This document shows positions 1-6,703 of a DNA stretch of 9,523 nt, piece after piece. The stretch is from contig PAMF01000054.1 of the NCBI GenBank assembly GCA_002707185.1, positions 8,510-18,032 on the forward strand, given 5' to 3'. Within the stretch, counting starts at the first letter, position 1. Each line of letters starts with the position of its first letter. Made by a program: the position numbers and the translations under genes. Origin of the DNA: Chloroflexota bacterium. Lineage in GTDB: Bacteria > Chloroflexota > Dehalococcoidia > UBA3495. Below the pieces are notes generated by a model. It was not told where the DNA came from, did no database searches, and worked only from the letters and a program-made list of their open reading frames with translations.

Positions 1-614
1 AGCCATGTTAGGCTGGTAAGGCCTCCTATCTTAGGGGGGATCCTGTCCAACTGGTTACCCTGCAAGTAAAGTTTTACTAATTTAGTTAGTTGACCAAACT
101 GGGGAGGCAATTCTGCTAGAAGATTGCCACTTAGTTGCAATTCCGCCAAAGATTCTAAATCACAAAATGTGGGGGGCAACGATTCAATGCGGTTACCACT
201 TAGTTGCAGGTCTGTGAGATGACTAAGCTGCCCTATGGTGTCAGGAAGTTCTTTAAGTTGATTACTTGGGAGGAAAACCCAGGTAAGCCCGGTTAAATTC
301 CCGATCTCCTGAGGCAAGGTCTTCAGTTGATTCCCCCCGATATTCAATCTACGAAGATTAGTCAGATTGCCGATTTCTGCAGGCACCTTCTCTAAATTAT
401 TGCCACTCAAATTTAAACGTCTCAGGTTTTGCAAGTTGCCGATTTCCGGTGGTAACATCGACAATGCATTGGAGCGAAGGTTCAATTCGGTTAGCCAATC
501 TAGGTCGGTCACTTCCTTGTAGAGAGTTCCGAGTTCGGCCCCTGACAAATCTAACGCGGTAACGCCTTCATCCTGTATCTCAGATATCTTCCTAACGAGT
601 TCATCTCGGTCCAT
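1..614 (-). CDS. Leucine-rich-repeat protein, C-terminus cut by window edge
   Basis: A reading frame starts at ATG 612-614 and stays open to the left edge, giving at least 204 residues. A GGAAG sequence about 11 bases upstream is a modest ribosome binding site. After an N-terminal stretch of about 20 residues (beginning MDRDELVRKISEIQDEG), the protein consists of 23-residue leucine-rich repeats. They follow the pattern LxxLxLSGNxLxxLPxxIGNL, with at least seven units including a degenerate first one. No signal peptide or membrane segment is seen, so it is probably cytoplasmic. Such repeats form curved protein-binding solenoids. In bacteria this type stands alone or precedes other domains, for example the Roc-COR GTPase module. 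The missing C-terminus could carry such a domain, so the function cannot be given. It shares the strand of the MFS gene with 148 bases between them. Confidence 0.9.
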   Translation of the reverse strand, partial: MDRDELVRKISEIQDEGVTALDLSGAELGTLYKEVTDLDWLTELNLRSNALSMLPPEIGNLQNLRRLNLSGNNLEKVPAEIGNLTNLRRLNIGGNQLKTLPQEIGNLTGLTWVFLPSNQLKELPDTIGQLSHLTDLQLSGNRIESLPPTFCDLESLAELQLSGNLLAELPPQFGQLTKLVKLYLQGNQLDRIPPKIGGLTSLTW

Positions 615-715
615 ATCGTAAAATAAACTTCCTTCGTACGAATTTACATTGGTTAATTCAATTTCCACACATGGCGGTATACCACGGCCCCTTTCTAACG
701 ACCATGATATTAAGA

Positions 716-772
716 TTTGGATTGAGTTGAGAACACCTTCGATAACATTTACTTATTCGTACTCAATCCAAA
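716..772. repeat. 12-bp perfect inverted repeat overlapping the MFS stop codon
   Basis: TTTGGATTGAGT at 716-727 is the exact reverse complement of ACTCAATCCAAA at 761-772, with 33 bases between the arms. The right arm contains the last codons and the stop of the MFS gene. It could fold as a weak 3'-end hairpin for that transcript, but there is no T-run, so the role is uncertain. Confidence 0.5.
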
Positions 773-1974
773 CTTCGAATATCCTTAAATCGTATCAAAC
801 AGACTATGCCAATAATTATAGCCATTACCCCATATATGGTCATAACATGAGATATACCAATCACACTGGCAGACAAACCGATGAGCAGGGCAAATAACGG
901 GATGAGGCCCTGCTCATAGTGCCAAACGCTCGAAACTCTGCCCCGTAAAGTATCCGGTACGATATTTTGAACTAGCGTTTGGTTTGCTACTATAAAATGA
1001 CTTTGTGATAAACCCATAATGATCATAATCGGGACGGACAGCCAGATCCACTGGGAGAGTCCAAGAACCGTAATAACAACCGATCCACTAAGTAAAGTTA
1101 TGAGACATACTAATCCCTTTTTAGCAAAAAATCCCCATGAAGACATTGCAAAGGTCGCAGTTACACCTCCAATGCCCATCGTAATCATCATACCAGTCCC
1201 CACTCCGGCTCCAGCATCCAGCGCCTCAACTGTATAGGCGGGTAGCAAAAGCAATAATGGTGCAAATATGCCTGTTCTGAAAAAATTAAGCAGCATAAGC
1301 CTGAAAATAGATTGTTCCTTAAGAATATATTGCAAACCTTCTATCAGATTATTAATTGGAGAAGCCAGACGTGCGGTACTCTCCTCTTGAAAAGGGGTCC
1401 GCATCGGGATCAATAGTAAGGCCATCCCAAAGTAAAGGCTGGTTTCAAAGAAAAAGTTCCAATGGAATCCCACTGTTTCTATTAACACGCCTCCTAAAAT
1501 AGCTCCTAGCAAACGCATAGAAGTAACGGTCATTGCGTTCAAGGCCAACGCATTAGCCATCTTATCTGGCGGGACGGTGTTAGCTATCAATGCTTGCCTA
1601 ACTGGTTGGTTAATAGAATGGCCAATTCCTGTGAGCAATGTATAACCATAGACGTGCCAAACAGTTATCATCTGATCGGCGAGTATCAAAATCGCGAATA
1701 CCAAAGCCATGAAACTCATGAGAATCGCAGTCGCTACAGATAGCAACCGGCGATCCATGCGATCAGCCAAGACCCCACCCCAAGGGCTCAAAACAAGCGT
1801 AGGGACAGCCCGTACAGATACCGCCATGATTGAATGTAAAGCGGATCCAGTAACATCCAATGCTAGCCAGCCAATAGTAATAAACTGAAGCCATTGGGCT
1901 GCGTTGGAACAGAGATTTCCTACGAACAGATATAAGTGATTACGGTTGCCTCTCAGAGAATCAAAGGTATTCAA
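763..1974 (-). CDS. MFS permease, MFS_3/EntS-like exporter family
   Basis: A 403-residue hydrophobic protein with about twelve membrane segments, the usual size for a Major Facilitator Superfamily transporter. Family markers are the motif-A-like loop GGVLADRMDRRLL after the second helix, at about residues 66-78. The conserved stretch NQPVRQALIANTVPPDKMANA, at about residues 122-142, is typical of the MFS_3 branch, which includes enterobactin-exporter-like and macrolide-efflux-like drug/H+ antiporters. It sits in the cytoplasmic membrane and probably exports a small molecule by proton antiport. The substrate cannot be read from sequence. The start used is TTG at 1972-1974, because no ATG or GTG precedes the first helix in frame, and no good ribosome binding site stands before it. 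The frame stays open for about 32 more codons upstream (see findings). It follows aprA by 143 bases, separated by a strong hairpin, so co-transcription is doubtful. Confidence 0.88.
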   Translation of the reverse strand: MNTFDSLRGNRNHLYLFVGNLCSNAAQWLQFITIGWLALDVTGSALHSIMAVSVRAVPTLVLSPWGGVLADRMDRRLLSVATAILMSFMALVFAILILADQMITVWHVYGYTLLTGIGHSINQPVRQALIANTVPPDKMANALALNAMTVTSMRLLGAILGGVLIETVGFHWNFFFETSLYFGMALLLIPMRTPFQEESTARLASPINNLIEGLQYILKEQSIFRLMLLNFFRTGIFAPLLLLLPAYTVEALDAGAGVGTGMMITMGIGGVTATFAMSSWGFFAKKGLVCLITLLSGSVVITVLGLSQWIWLSVPIMIIMGLSQSHFIVANQTLVQNIVPDTLRGRVSSVWHYEQGLIPLFALLIGLSASVIGISHVMTIYGVMAIIIGIVCLIRFKDIRSLD

Positions 1975-2070
1975 TCTACGACGGGTTACAGGGGGATGAG
2001 TATCCGGAGATGTTACATCGTTGGAATCAATTGGCTGTTGAACTATGGTGCCACCACCTATAAATGACGT

Positions 2071-2115
2071 TCAGGTCCTCCTACTTCATAGTCTGTCTGA
2101 AGTAGGAGGACCTGA
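2071..2115 (-). terminator. 18-bp perfect hairpin after aprA
   Basis: TCAGGTCCTCCTACTTCA (2071-2088) pairs perfectly with TGAAGTAGGAGGACCTGA (2098-2115) around a 9-base loop. The stem starts two bases after the aprA stop codon, so it most likely ends or protects the 3' end of the sat-aprBA message. There is no clean U-run on the minus-strand side, so it may be a processing or RNA-stability hairpin rather than a classical intrinsic terminator. Confidence 0.7.
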
Positions 2116-2117
2116 GA

Positions 2118-3977
2118 TTATTTTACTAAGTTCAAATATGGCTTCGTAGAGATGTCCCAGCGGTTGGCAGATGCATCGAACTTAGAATTAACGAACACCC
2201 TCCAGTTGACATCATCTAGATCCGGATAATCTGATCGGTAATAATATCCTGGCCACCTAGTTTCCTTACGATGAAGCAAATGCCGAAGATGCGCTTCCCC
2301 AGTCCATGTCCGGTGGACTACTTCCCAACATCGAAGTAGCTCGTGTCGATTCCTTGCACCTTGGTGCTGTAAATCTTCCCTAAGCATCTCGATCAAGGCT
2401 ATACCACGTTCTAAGGTTGGCCCATTGGTAGTGTATAAAGCTGAAGTTCCGCCTGCATATTCGTCCATTATTTTCTGTAATCTTACCAAAGCTTGCTTCG
2501 GTGTAATGTAGTGGGGGTTAATCTCCGGAGCTGTCGAGACTCCTTTATACTTATCAAAGGTTTCGAGCGGAGCCCAGATGGATTCTGCCAATGTATTTAC
2601 TTGTGAGGAATTCAATTGGACTGATGTAGAATTTTCTTTCACAAACCTAACGGCTGATTTAGCAGCAAGACGACCTTCAGTAAAAGAGCCTGAAGAAAAC
2701 TTATGTGGGGCGGCTCCGACTCCGTCGCCCGCAGCAAACAATCCCTGTATCGTTGTCATCTTGTTGTATCCCCAGTAATATTCGGGCGGCGCCAAATCTT
2801 CTGGGCCACTCACCCATGCCCCGGCTTCGCCGGAATGGGATCCCATGATATAAGGTTCAGCCAATACAACTTCAGATGGGGTTTCTTCTGGAGCAATGTT
2901 CTGGGACGCCCACGTCATGGCTTGAGCTATAGTCATATCCAGAAAATCTTCCCATGCCTCTTCTCTAACTTTGTCCATTTTAGCCGGATCACCACCAGCT
3001 AATTCCTGCATTGCCAAGTCGGTCCTCATATACATTGGACCTTTGCCTTCTTTGATGTCCAAAAACATCTGGTGATTCCGGAGAGGAGTCGGGGTAGGTA
3101 TAGCCGACCCGTAAGGTTCGTATTTCCTTAATTCATCGTCTCTCGTGACAGTGTAATCCTCTCCTAGAGCATTCTCTACGTGGGCATGGAAATATTGAAA
3201 CCACATCCCCACGGGGCCATAGCCATCTTTGAACCTCGTCGGAACGAATCTGTGCTCCATCTGTGTCATTTCAGTGCCAATTGGGATCATCAGGCCATAT
3301 GCAGATCCAGTGGCAAAAACGGAATACCATGTTCGACCTATCCCTTCATTTACTGACCGAGGCCGGAAGACGTTTGAGGCTCCACCACTTGTCACAATCA
3401 CAGCTTGCGCTTTGAACACCCATATTTTGTTCTCCCGGACGCCGAATCCAATCGCTCCCGCAATACGGTTCGGATCATTAGCATCAGTTAACAAATGAGT
3501 AATTGAAACTCTCTCATAAATATTCTCTTTACCTACAGCCTTCCGTGCCGGTTCCGCAGTGACCGGCTTTAAAGACTCACCATGTATGGGAATTTGCCAT
3601 CTACCTATTCGTTCATATTCCCCGTTATCTTTCTTCCATATAGGCAGACCCCATTCTTCGAGAAGATGGACGGACGAGTCCACGTGCCGACCGACATCGT
3701 AGACCAAATCTTCCCTGGCTAGCCCCATCATGTCATTAACCACGTAATGTACAAAATCTTCTGGCGTATTCCAACCGTAACGTTGCCCCATATAGCAGTT
3801 GATGGCGGAGAGTCCCTCTCCTGTGGCCCCGCTGCGCTCAATGACTGCTTTGTCCACAATAACAACCTTGAGGTCTTCTCCCCAAAATTTTGACTCGAAA
3901 GCAGCACCACAGCCGGACATACCGCCCCCAATGACCAATATGTCACATTCAACAGTTTCAATACTTGGCAAACCCAT
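2118..3977 (-). CDS. aprA: Adenylylsulfate (APS) reductase, alpha subunit
   Basis: The FAD-binding catalytic subunit of dissimilatory APS reductase, which interconverts APS and sulfite plus AMP in the cytoplasm. At 619 residues it has the family's usual length. The N-terminus carries the dinucleotide-binding motif GGGMSGCGAA (about 17-26), and a C-terminal FAD contact region reads GLFAAGDGVGAAPHKFSSG (about 412-430). The segments around N60 (GLSAIN), W217, R248 (HRFVPTRFKDGYGP) and H381 (GSHSG) match by motif and near-constant offset the active-site Asn74, Trp234, Arg265 and His398 that I recall for the Archaeoglobus enzyme. The catalytic set therefore looks intact. The ATG at 3975-3977 has AAGGAG 6 bases upstream. 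It follows aprB by 28 bases, the standard aprBA order, and a strong hairpin follows its stop. Whether it works oxidatively or reductively cannot be told from this window. Confidence 0.97.
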   Translation of the reverse strand: MGLPSIETVECDILVIGGGMSGCGAAFESKFWGEDLKVVIVDKAVIERSGATGEGLSAINCYMGQRYGWNTPEDFVHYVVNDMMGLAREDLVYDVGRHVDSSVHLLEEWGLPIWKKDNGEYERIGRWQIPIHGESLKPVTAEPARKAVGKENIYERVSITHLLTDANDPNRIAGAIGFGVRENKIWVFKAQAVIVTSGGASNVFRPRSVNEGIGRTWYSVFATGSAYGLMIPIGTEMTQMEHRFVPTRFKDGYGPVGMWFQYFHAHVENALGEDYTVTRDDELRKYEPYGSAIPTPTPLRNHQMFLDIKEGKGPMYMRTDLAMQELAGGDPAKMDKVREEAWEDFLDMTIAQAMTWASQNIAPEETPSEVVLAEPYIMGSHSGEAGAWVSGPEDLAPPEYYWGYNKMTTIQGLFAAGDGVGAAPHKFSSGSFTEGRLAAKSAVRFVKENSTSVQLNSSQVNTLAESIWAPLETFDKYKGVSTAPEINPHYITPKQALVRLQKIMDEYAGGTSALYTTNGPTLERGIALIEMLREDLQHQGARNRHELLRCWEVVHRTWTGEAHLRHLLHRKETRWPGYYYRSDYPDLDDVNWRVFVNSKFDASANRWDISTKPYLNLVK

Positions 3978-3983
3978 ATTTAA

Positions 3984-3990
3984 CTCCTTT
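3984..3990 (-). promoter_or_regulatory. Ribosome binding site of aprA
   Basis: AAAGGAG on the minus strand lies 6 bases before the ATG at 3975-3977. It fixes the aprA start and supports separate initiation of AprA within the aprBA message. Confidence 0.8.
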
Positions 3991-4005
3991 TGATTAGTTG
4001 CCAGC

Positions 4006-4449
4006 CTATAAAGTAGGTAATTTGTCTACCCCGAGCCACTTAGATTCCCCAGCTAGACCTTGACCTTGTAGACCATTTACGCGATCTTCAGTAAAGTCCC
4101 TGTAAGGATCAGATGACCCTACGGGAGTCGTTCGTGATGGGTAAGTAAATTGAAGTTCTCTGCCGTCCCTAAATTTTACCGTCCATGTAAGCCCGCCTTC
4201 GACCCGCGTCGGGTGTACAGAGGCTCCCAACGGGACGAAATCAGCATAGCCACGAACAAAAATGGCTTCTTGCGGACACAACTTGACACAGGCATAACAT
4301 TCAGAACACAGCTCAGGTTCCTGGTTAAAACCTTTGTTTTGCTCTAAATCCATCGTCATTAGGTCATTCGGGCAAATATAAACACATAGCGGGCCCTCAT
4401 GCTCTCCGGCACAAGCATTACAAGTATTAGGATCTACATAAGTAGGCAT
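4006..4449 (-). CDS. aprB: APS reductase, beta (iron-sulfur) subunit
   Basis: The 147-residue electron-transfer partner of AprA, carrying two [4Fe-4S] clusters. Eight cysteines are visible: C10, C13, C22 and C26 (CxxC-x8-CxxxC) and C48, C51, C54 and C58 (CxxCxxCxxxCP). The unequal first motif is typical of AprB. PNDLMTMD after the first motif and RGYADF after the second are also family signatures. The C-terminal tail of about 80 residues would wrap around AprA. The ATG at 4447-4449 is preceded by AAGGAAG. Odd point: the second cluster motif reads CSECYAC, whereas the AprB proteins I recall have CWECYSC, so Ser49 replaces a conserved tryptophan proposed to lie on the electron path. The gene sits 28 bases before aprA and 74 bases after sat. 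Confidence 0.96.
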   Translation of the reverse strand: MPTYVDPNTCNACAGEHEGPLCVYICPNDLMTMDLEQNKGFNQEPELCSECYACVKLCPQEAIFVRGYADFVPLGASVHPTRVEGGLTWTVKFRDGRELQFTYPSRTTPVGSSDPYRDFTEDRVNGLQGQGLAGESKWLGVDKLPTL

Positions 4450-4454
4450 ATTAG

Positions 4455-4461
4455 CTTCCTT
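4455..4461 (-). promoter_or_regulatory. Ribosome binding site of aprB
   Basis: AAGGAAG on the minus strand lies 5 bases before the aprB ATG. It stands only about 24 bases after the terminator hairpin arm, so little room remains for an independent promoter between sat and aprB. Confidence 0.7.
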
Positions 4462-4484
4462 TCGGGACTAAAATTTATCACCAC

Positions 4485-4517
4485 AAAAAATCCTCGCCTT
4501 TAGAGCGAGGATTTTTT
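4485..4517 (-). terminator. Intrinsic terminator between sat and aprB
   Basis: AAAAAATCCTCGC (4485-4497) pairs with GCGAGGATTTTTT (4505-4517) around a 7-base loop. On the minus strand the GC stem is followed directly by TTTTTTG, a textbook Rho-independent signal six bases after the sat stop codon. The symmetric A/T runs make it potentially bidirectional. In a sat-aprB-aprA operon it should lower aprBA expression relative to sat. Confidence 0.85.
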
Positions 4518-4523
4518 CAAAAA

Positions 4524-5807
4524 CTAACTATATTGCTCAGTACAAGTACAAGTACTTGTACTTGTACAATCCAACGCATGCATAGACATTACCGGGGTAC
4601 GATTTGCCAAGTATTCGGCTCCTACAAAGGGGTCCCCAAACCCATATTCATCCGCACATTGCCTCACCACTTCCAGAACCTCCGGTCTTAATGTTAACGC
4701 CGCTGGCTCGACGCCTCCCTGTATGATACTACGAATGAAGGTCCCTGACAGCTCCTGCTTTTGATTCTCATGCCCACAAAGTCCCTCGTATGCCACTCCT
4801 GCGCAAACAGGACAGTACCACCATTCAAGCGTTAAAACTGATTTAATACCTAAATCCGGCAAGTCATCAAAAATTTGGTGAGCCGCATAAGTATCATAAT
4901 AATTCCCGACCCCTGCATGGTCACGGCCGAACATATGGTGAGTGCACCCTAAATTCTTGCGCACTATGGCATGGAATACCGCTTCCCTTGGCCCAGCGTA
5001 ACGCATATCCCAAAGAAGCGCGGAAGTTTGGTGAATATTTTCTTTAAAAAACCCAGATTTTCTCAATCGATCATGCGCTAGAACAATTGCCTCATCAATA
5101 TAATCTCCGGGCTTTTTTTCCCCTATCACTGCGCTGACCAATATTCCATCCGACTCCGATGCCAACCACGCTCCTTTCATAAGCCATTCATGTCCCGAAT
5201 GTGGAACATTCCGTGATTGGTGAGCCACTGTAGTGTTCCAACCTAATTCGTGCATTTTTCCCCGTAGTTGTCGTGGGGTCAACCAAAATTCGTCAAAGGG
5301 TGGGTTAATTTGTGGTTCGTTGATCAGGGAGATCGGCCCTGCCAAGAATCGATCTCCAAAATTCAGTGTCCTCTCCACGCCGGGATGAGCAGAATCATCA
5401 GTGCCATAAATATCATTCGCCAAGGAATGCAAATCGTATTCAAAAATCTCCGTTATATCCATGGTAGCCAAGGGATGGTTTTGATACATTAGCAGAACCG
5501 TTTGACCTACGCTCAGATTAAGCTCATCCAATTCTCGTTGTGAGATATCAAACACTATCGGGATGCTCCATATATACCCGCTCTCTAGTGTCATATTCTT
5601 TGCAACACTATGAAGATCCTTCGCTCCCATGAATCCTTCCAAAGGAGAAAAAAACCCATAGGCTATGTTGACACATTCATGCGCCAATTGATCCCTAACA
5701 GAAACAGGTGTGAGCGACTTTAAGTCTTCTATTTCGAGTGGCGCACTTAGGAAAGCAGTTTTCTCTACTAAGATACCGCCATGTGGACTCAAACTATTAT
5801 CTACCAA
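4524..5807 (-). CDS. sat: ATP sulfurylase (sulfate adenylyltransferase), dissimilatory type
   Basis: Interconverts ATP plus sulfate and APS plus PPi in the cytoplasm. With AprBA it makes or consumes APS. The 427-residue protein has the usual N-terminal PUA-like domain, with PHGG near residue 8, followed by the catalytic domain. The nucleotide-binding QSRNVPHSGHE (197-207) corresponds to the family's QxRNPxHxxH, and GRDHAG is at 294-299. A cysteine/histidine cluster C332-x2-C335-x8-C344-x-H346 matches the zinc/cobalt-binding motif of single-domain prokaryotic Sat. The start is TTG at 5805-5807: a TAA lies six codons upstream in frame, no ATG occurs before residue 60, and PHGG must be included. 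The ribosome binding site is weak (GAGCGAGAG). The last 15 residues form an odd Thr/Ser/Cys-repeat tail (see findings). It heads the minus-strand block and is divergent from the TPR gene. Confidence 0.96.
   Translation of the reverse strand: MVDNSLSPHGGILVEKTAFLSAPLEIEDLKSLTPVSVRDQLAHECVNIAYGFFSPLEGFMGAKDLHSVAKNMTLESGYIWSIPIVFDISQRELDELNLSVGQTVLLMYQNHPLATMDITEIFEYDLHSLANDIYGTDDSAHPGVERTLNFGDRFLAGPISLINEPQINPPFDEFWLTPRQLRGKMHELGWNTTVAHQSRNVPHSGHEWLMKGAWLASESDGILVSAVIGEKKPGDYIDEAIVLAHDRLRKSGFFKENIHQTSALLWDMRYAGPREAVFHAIVRKNLGCTHHMFGRDHAGVGNYYDTYAAHQIFDDLPDLGIKSVLTLEWWYCPVCAGVAYEGLCGHENQKQELSGTFIRSIIQGGVEPAALTLRPEVLEVVRQCADEYGFGDPFVGAEYLANRTPVMSMHALDCTSTSTCTCTEQYS
4540..4567. repeat. 28-bp perfect palindrome inside the 3' end of sat
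   Basis: GTACAAGTACAAGT (4540-4553) is followed directly by its exact reverse complement (4554-4567), giving a loopless palindrome built from ACAAGT/ACTTGT units. It is translated in frame as alternating Thr-Ser and Thr-Cys residues. It lies 22 bases before the terminator hairpin, so the sat message ends in two consecutive foldback structures. Confidence 0.85.
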
Positions 5808-5838
5808 AATCTCTCGCTCTAATTAAAAAAGCTGTACA

Positions 5839-5874
5839 CTTATAGCGTCGAACGGTCATCAATCGGTCACCAAT
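5839..5874 (-). promoter_or_regulatory. Possible sat promoter with 11-bp tandem direct repeat
   Basis: CGGTCATCAAT (5853-5863) is followed immediately by CGGTCACCAAT (5864-5874), identical in 10 of 11 positions, a period of one helical turn. On the minus strand a -10-like TATAAG lies at 5844-5839, about 32 bases before the sat start. No good -35 box stands 16-18 bases upstream of it; the direct repeat occupies that place. This would fit an activator-bound promoter for sat-aprBA. The assignment rests on pattern only. Confidence 0.4.
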
Positions 5875-6026
5875 TATGCCATGCTTCACGGGTAACTGCG
5901 AGTTTTTGGAGGACCCGCTTATTACACCAGTAGATTCATCTAGGGTAGAATTTGATCAGAATCCTGTCCTTACATGAATGTCCAGGCATTAAAAACTCTA
6001 TTATCCGTTTAAAAGACACAGGCCCT

Positions 6027-6542
6027 ATGACCACCACAAAACTGATAGAAGACCTCCTTCCACATCTACTTACATTAGAATCTCGGTTTGGAGACCTTGA
6101 CGCCCGCTGTTTCTGGCCAAGGCATAAATTGGCTCACGCTTACAGGGCTATCGGAGAGTTTGAACAAGCAATCAACCTCTTTATCAAAAATTTAGACGCC
6201 AAAAGTCAGGGTTTAGGTGAAACCCATTTTGAGACTATAAATAGCCAAAGTAGCCTCGCTAATTGTTATTACGCCTTAGGACAATACTCGATGGCAATAC
6301 AGTTATTCAGCAAGGCCTTTAACAACCGGACAAAGGCCCTAGGGTCCTTTCACCCTGACACTCTACGGAGCATTGGCAGCCTAGCTAATAGTTACAGGGC
6401 TAATGGCCAGTTAGCAGAAGCTAAACAATTACACACAAGAGTATCGAATTTACGCCAACTAATTCTCGGAGCTAACCATCCAAGAACTATTGTGAGCCTT
6501 AAGCATGTAGAGAATATTCTTGCATCTATAGAAGAAAGTTAG
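6027..6542 (+). CDS. Small TPR protein, kinesin-light-chain-like repeats
   Basis: From ATG 6027 this is a 171-residue soluble protein of three clear tetratricopeptide repeats. Their signature segments are LAHAYRAIGEFEQAI (35-49), LANCYYALGQYSMAI (77-91) and LANSYRANGQLAEAK (119-133). They recur exactly every 42 residues, with the linker LG-x3-HxxT characteristic of TPR_10/TPR_12 (kinesin-light-chain/NB-ARC-associated) repeats. It is a protein-binding scaffold with no catalytic domain, so its partner is unknown. The same frame extends upstream to a TTG at 5952 (196 residues), but that extension is not TPR-like. Neither start has a good ribosome binding site. It is transcribed away from sat and shares the control region between them. 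A larger multidomain protein that lost its other domain is a possible origin. Confidence 0.8.
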   Translation: MTTTKLIEDLLPHLLTLESRFGDLDARCFWPRHKLAHAYRAIGEFEQAINLFIKNLDAKSQGLGETHFETINSQSSLANCYYALGQYSMAIQLFSKAFNNRTKALGSFHPDTLRSIGSLANSYRANGQLAEAKQLHTRVSNLRQLILGANHPRTIVSLKHVENILASIEES

Positions 6543-6632
6543 ATGACCTTTCACTCAATCCGTTAACACTTCTATTAGCCCTTATCAATCCCCAGTCTTT
6601 AACATTTAACTACGATGAGTAGCTATATTCTA

Positions 6633-6659
6633 TTGAAAGTTTGTTATTTGTGTTAAAAT
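6633..6659 (+). promoter_or_regulatory. Likely promoter of the first paralogue
   Basis: A TTGAAA box (6633-6638) lies 15 bases before TAAAAT (6654-6659), which is preceded by TG one base upstream (TGTTAAAAT, an extended -10). The spacing is slightly short, which an extended -10 can tolerate. It would give a leader of roughly 37 bases before the ATG at 6704. Confidence 0.5.
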
Positions 6660-6690
6660 GGCCCCTGAATCTGTTAATCGAGTTTAAAAA

Positions 6691-6696
6691 AGGAGG
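6691..6696 (+). promoter_or_regulatory. Strong ribosome binding site, decides start at 6704
   Basis: A perfect AGGAGG lies 7 bases before ATG 6704. It excludes the longer frame opening at TTG 6641, whose extra 21 codons overlap the promoter and this site. Confidence 0.85.
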
Positions 6697-6703
6697 CTCG
6701 ACA

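Noticed and set aside
1..614. CRISPR-like periodic DNA (recurring CCACTTAGTTGCA) at the left edge
   Set aside because: The periodicity is 69 bases, that is 23 codons, and comes from translated leucine-rich repeats with variable codons.
649..897. Plus-strand open frame of 82 codons opposite the end of the MFS gene
   Set aside because: It overlaps the MFS gene on the other strand, has a composition without domain character and no good ribosome binding site; an antisense shadow.
2101..2110. AGGAGG in the hairpin after aprA as a hidden ribosome binding site (switch)
   Set aside because: No start codon with an open frame lies at a suitable distance; GTG codons nearby run into TAG after three codons.
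3728..3961. Second minus-strand open frame of 77 codons within aprA
   Set aside because: It is the +1 reading of the well-conserved AprA N-terminus, which is intact in its own frame; no sign of a frameshift.
5952..6026. Longer start (TTG 5952) for the TPR gene
   Set aside because: The extra 25 residues show no repeat character and the TTG has no clear ribosome binding site; ATG 6027 was preferred, though not firmly.
6641..6703. Longer start (TTG 6641) for the first paralogue
   Set aside because: These codons overlap the likely -10 box and the perfect AGGAGG that serves ATG 6704, and the second paralogue has no matching extension.
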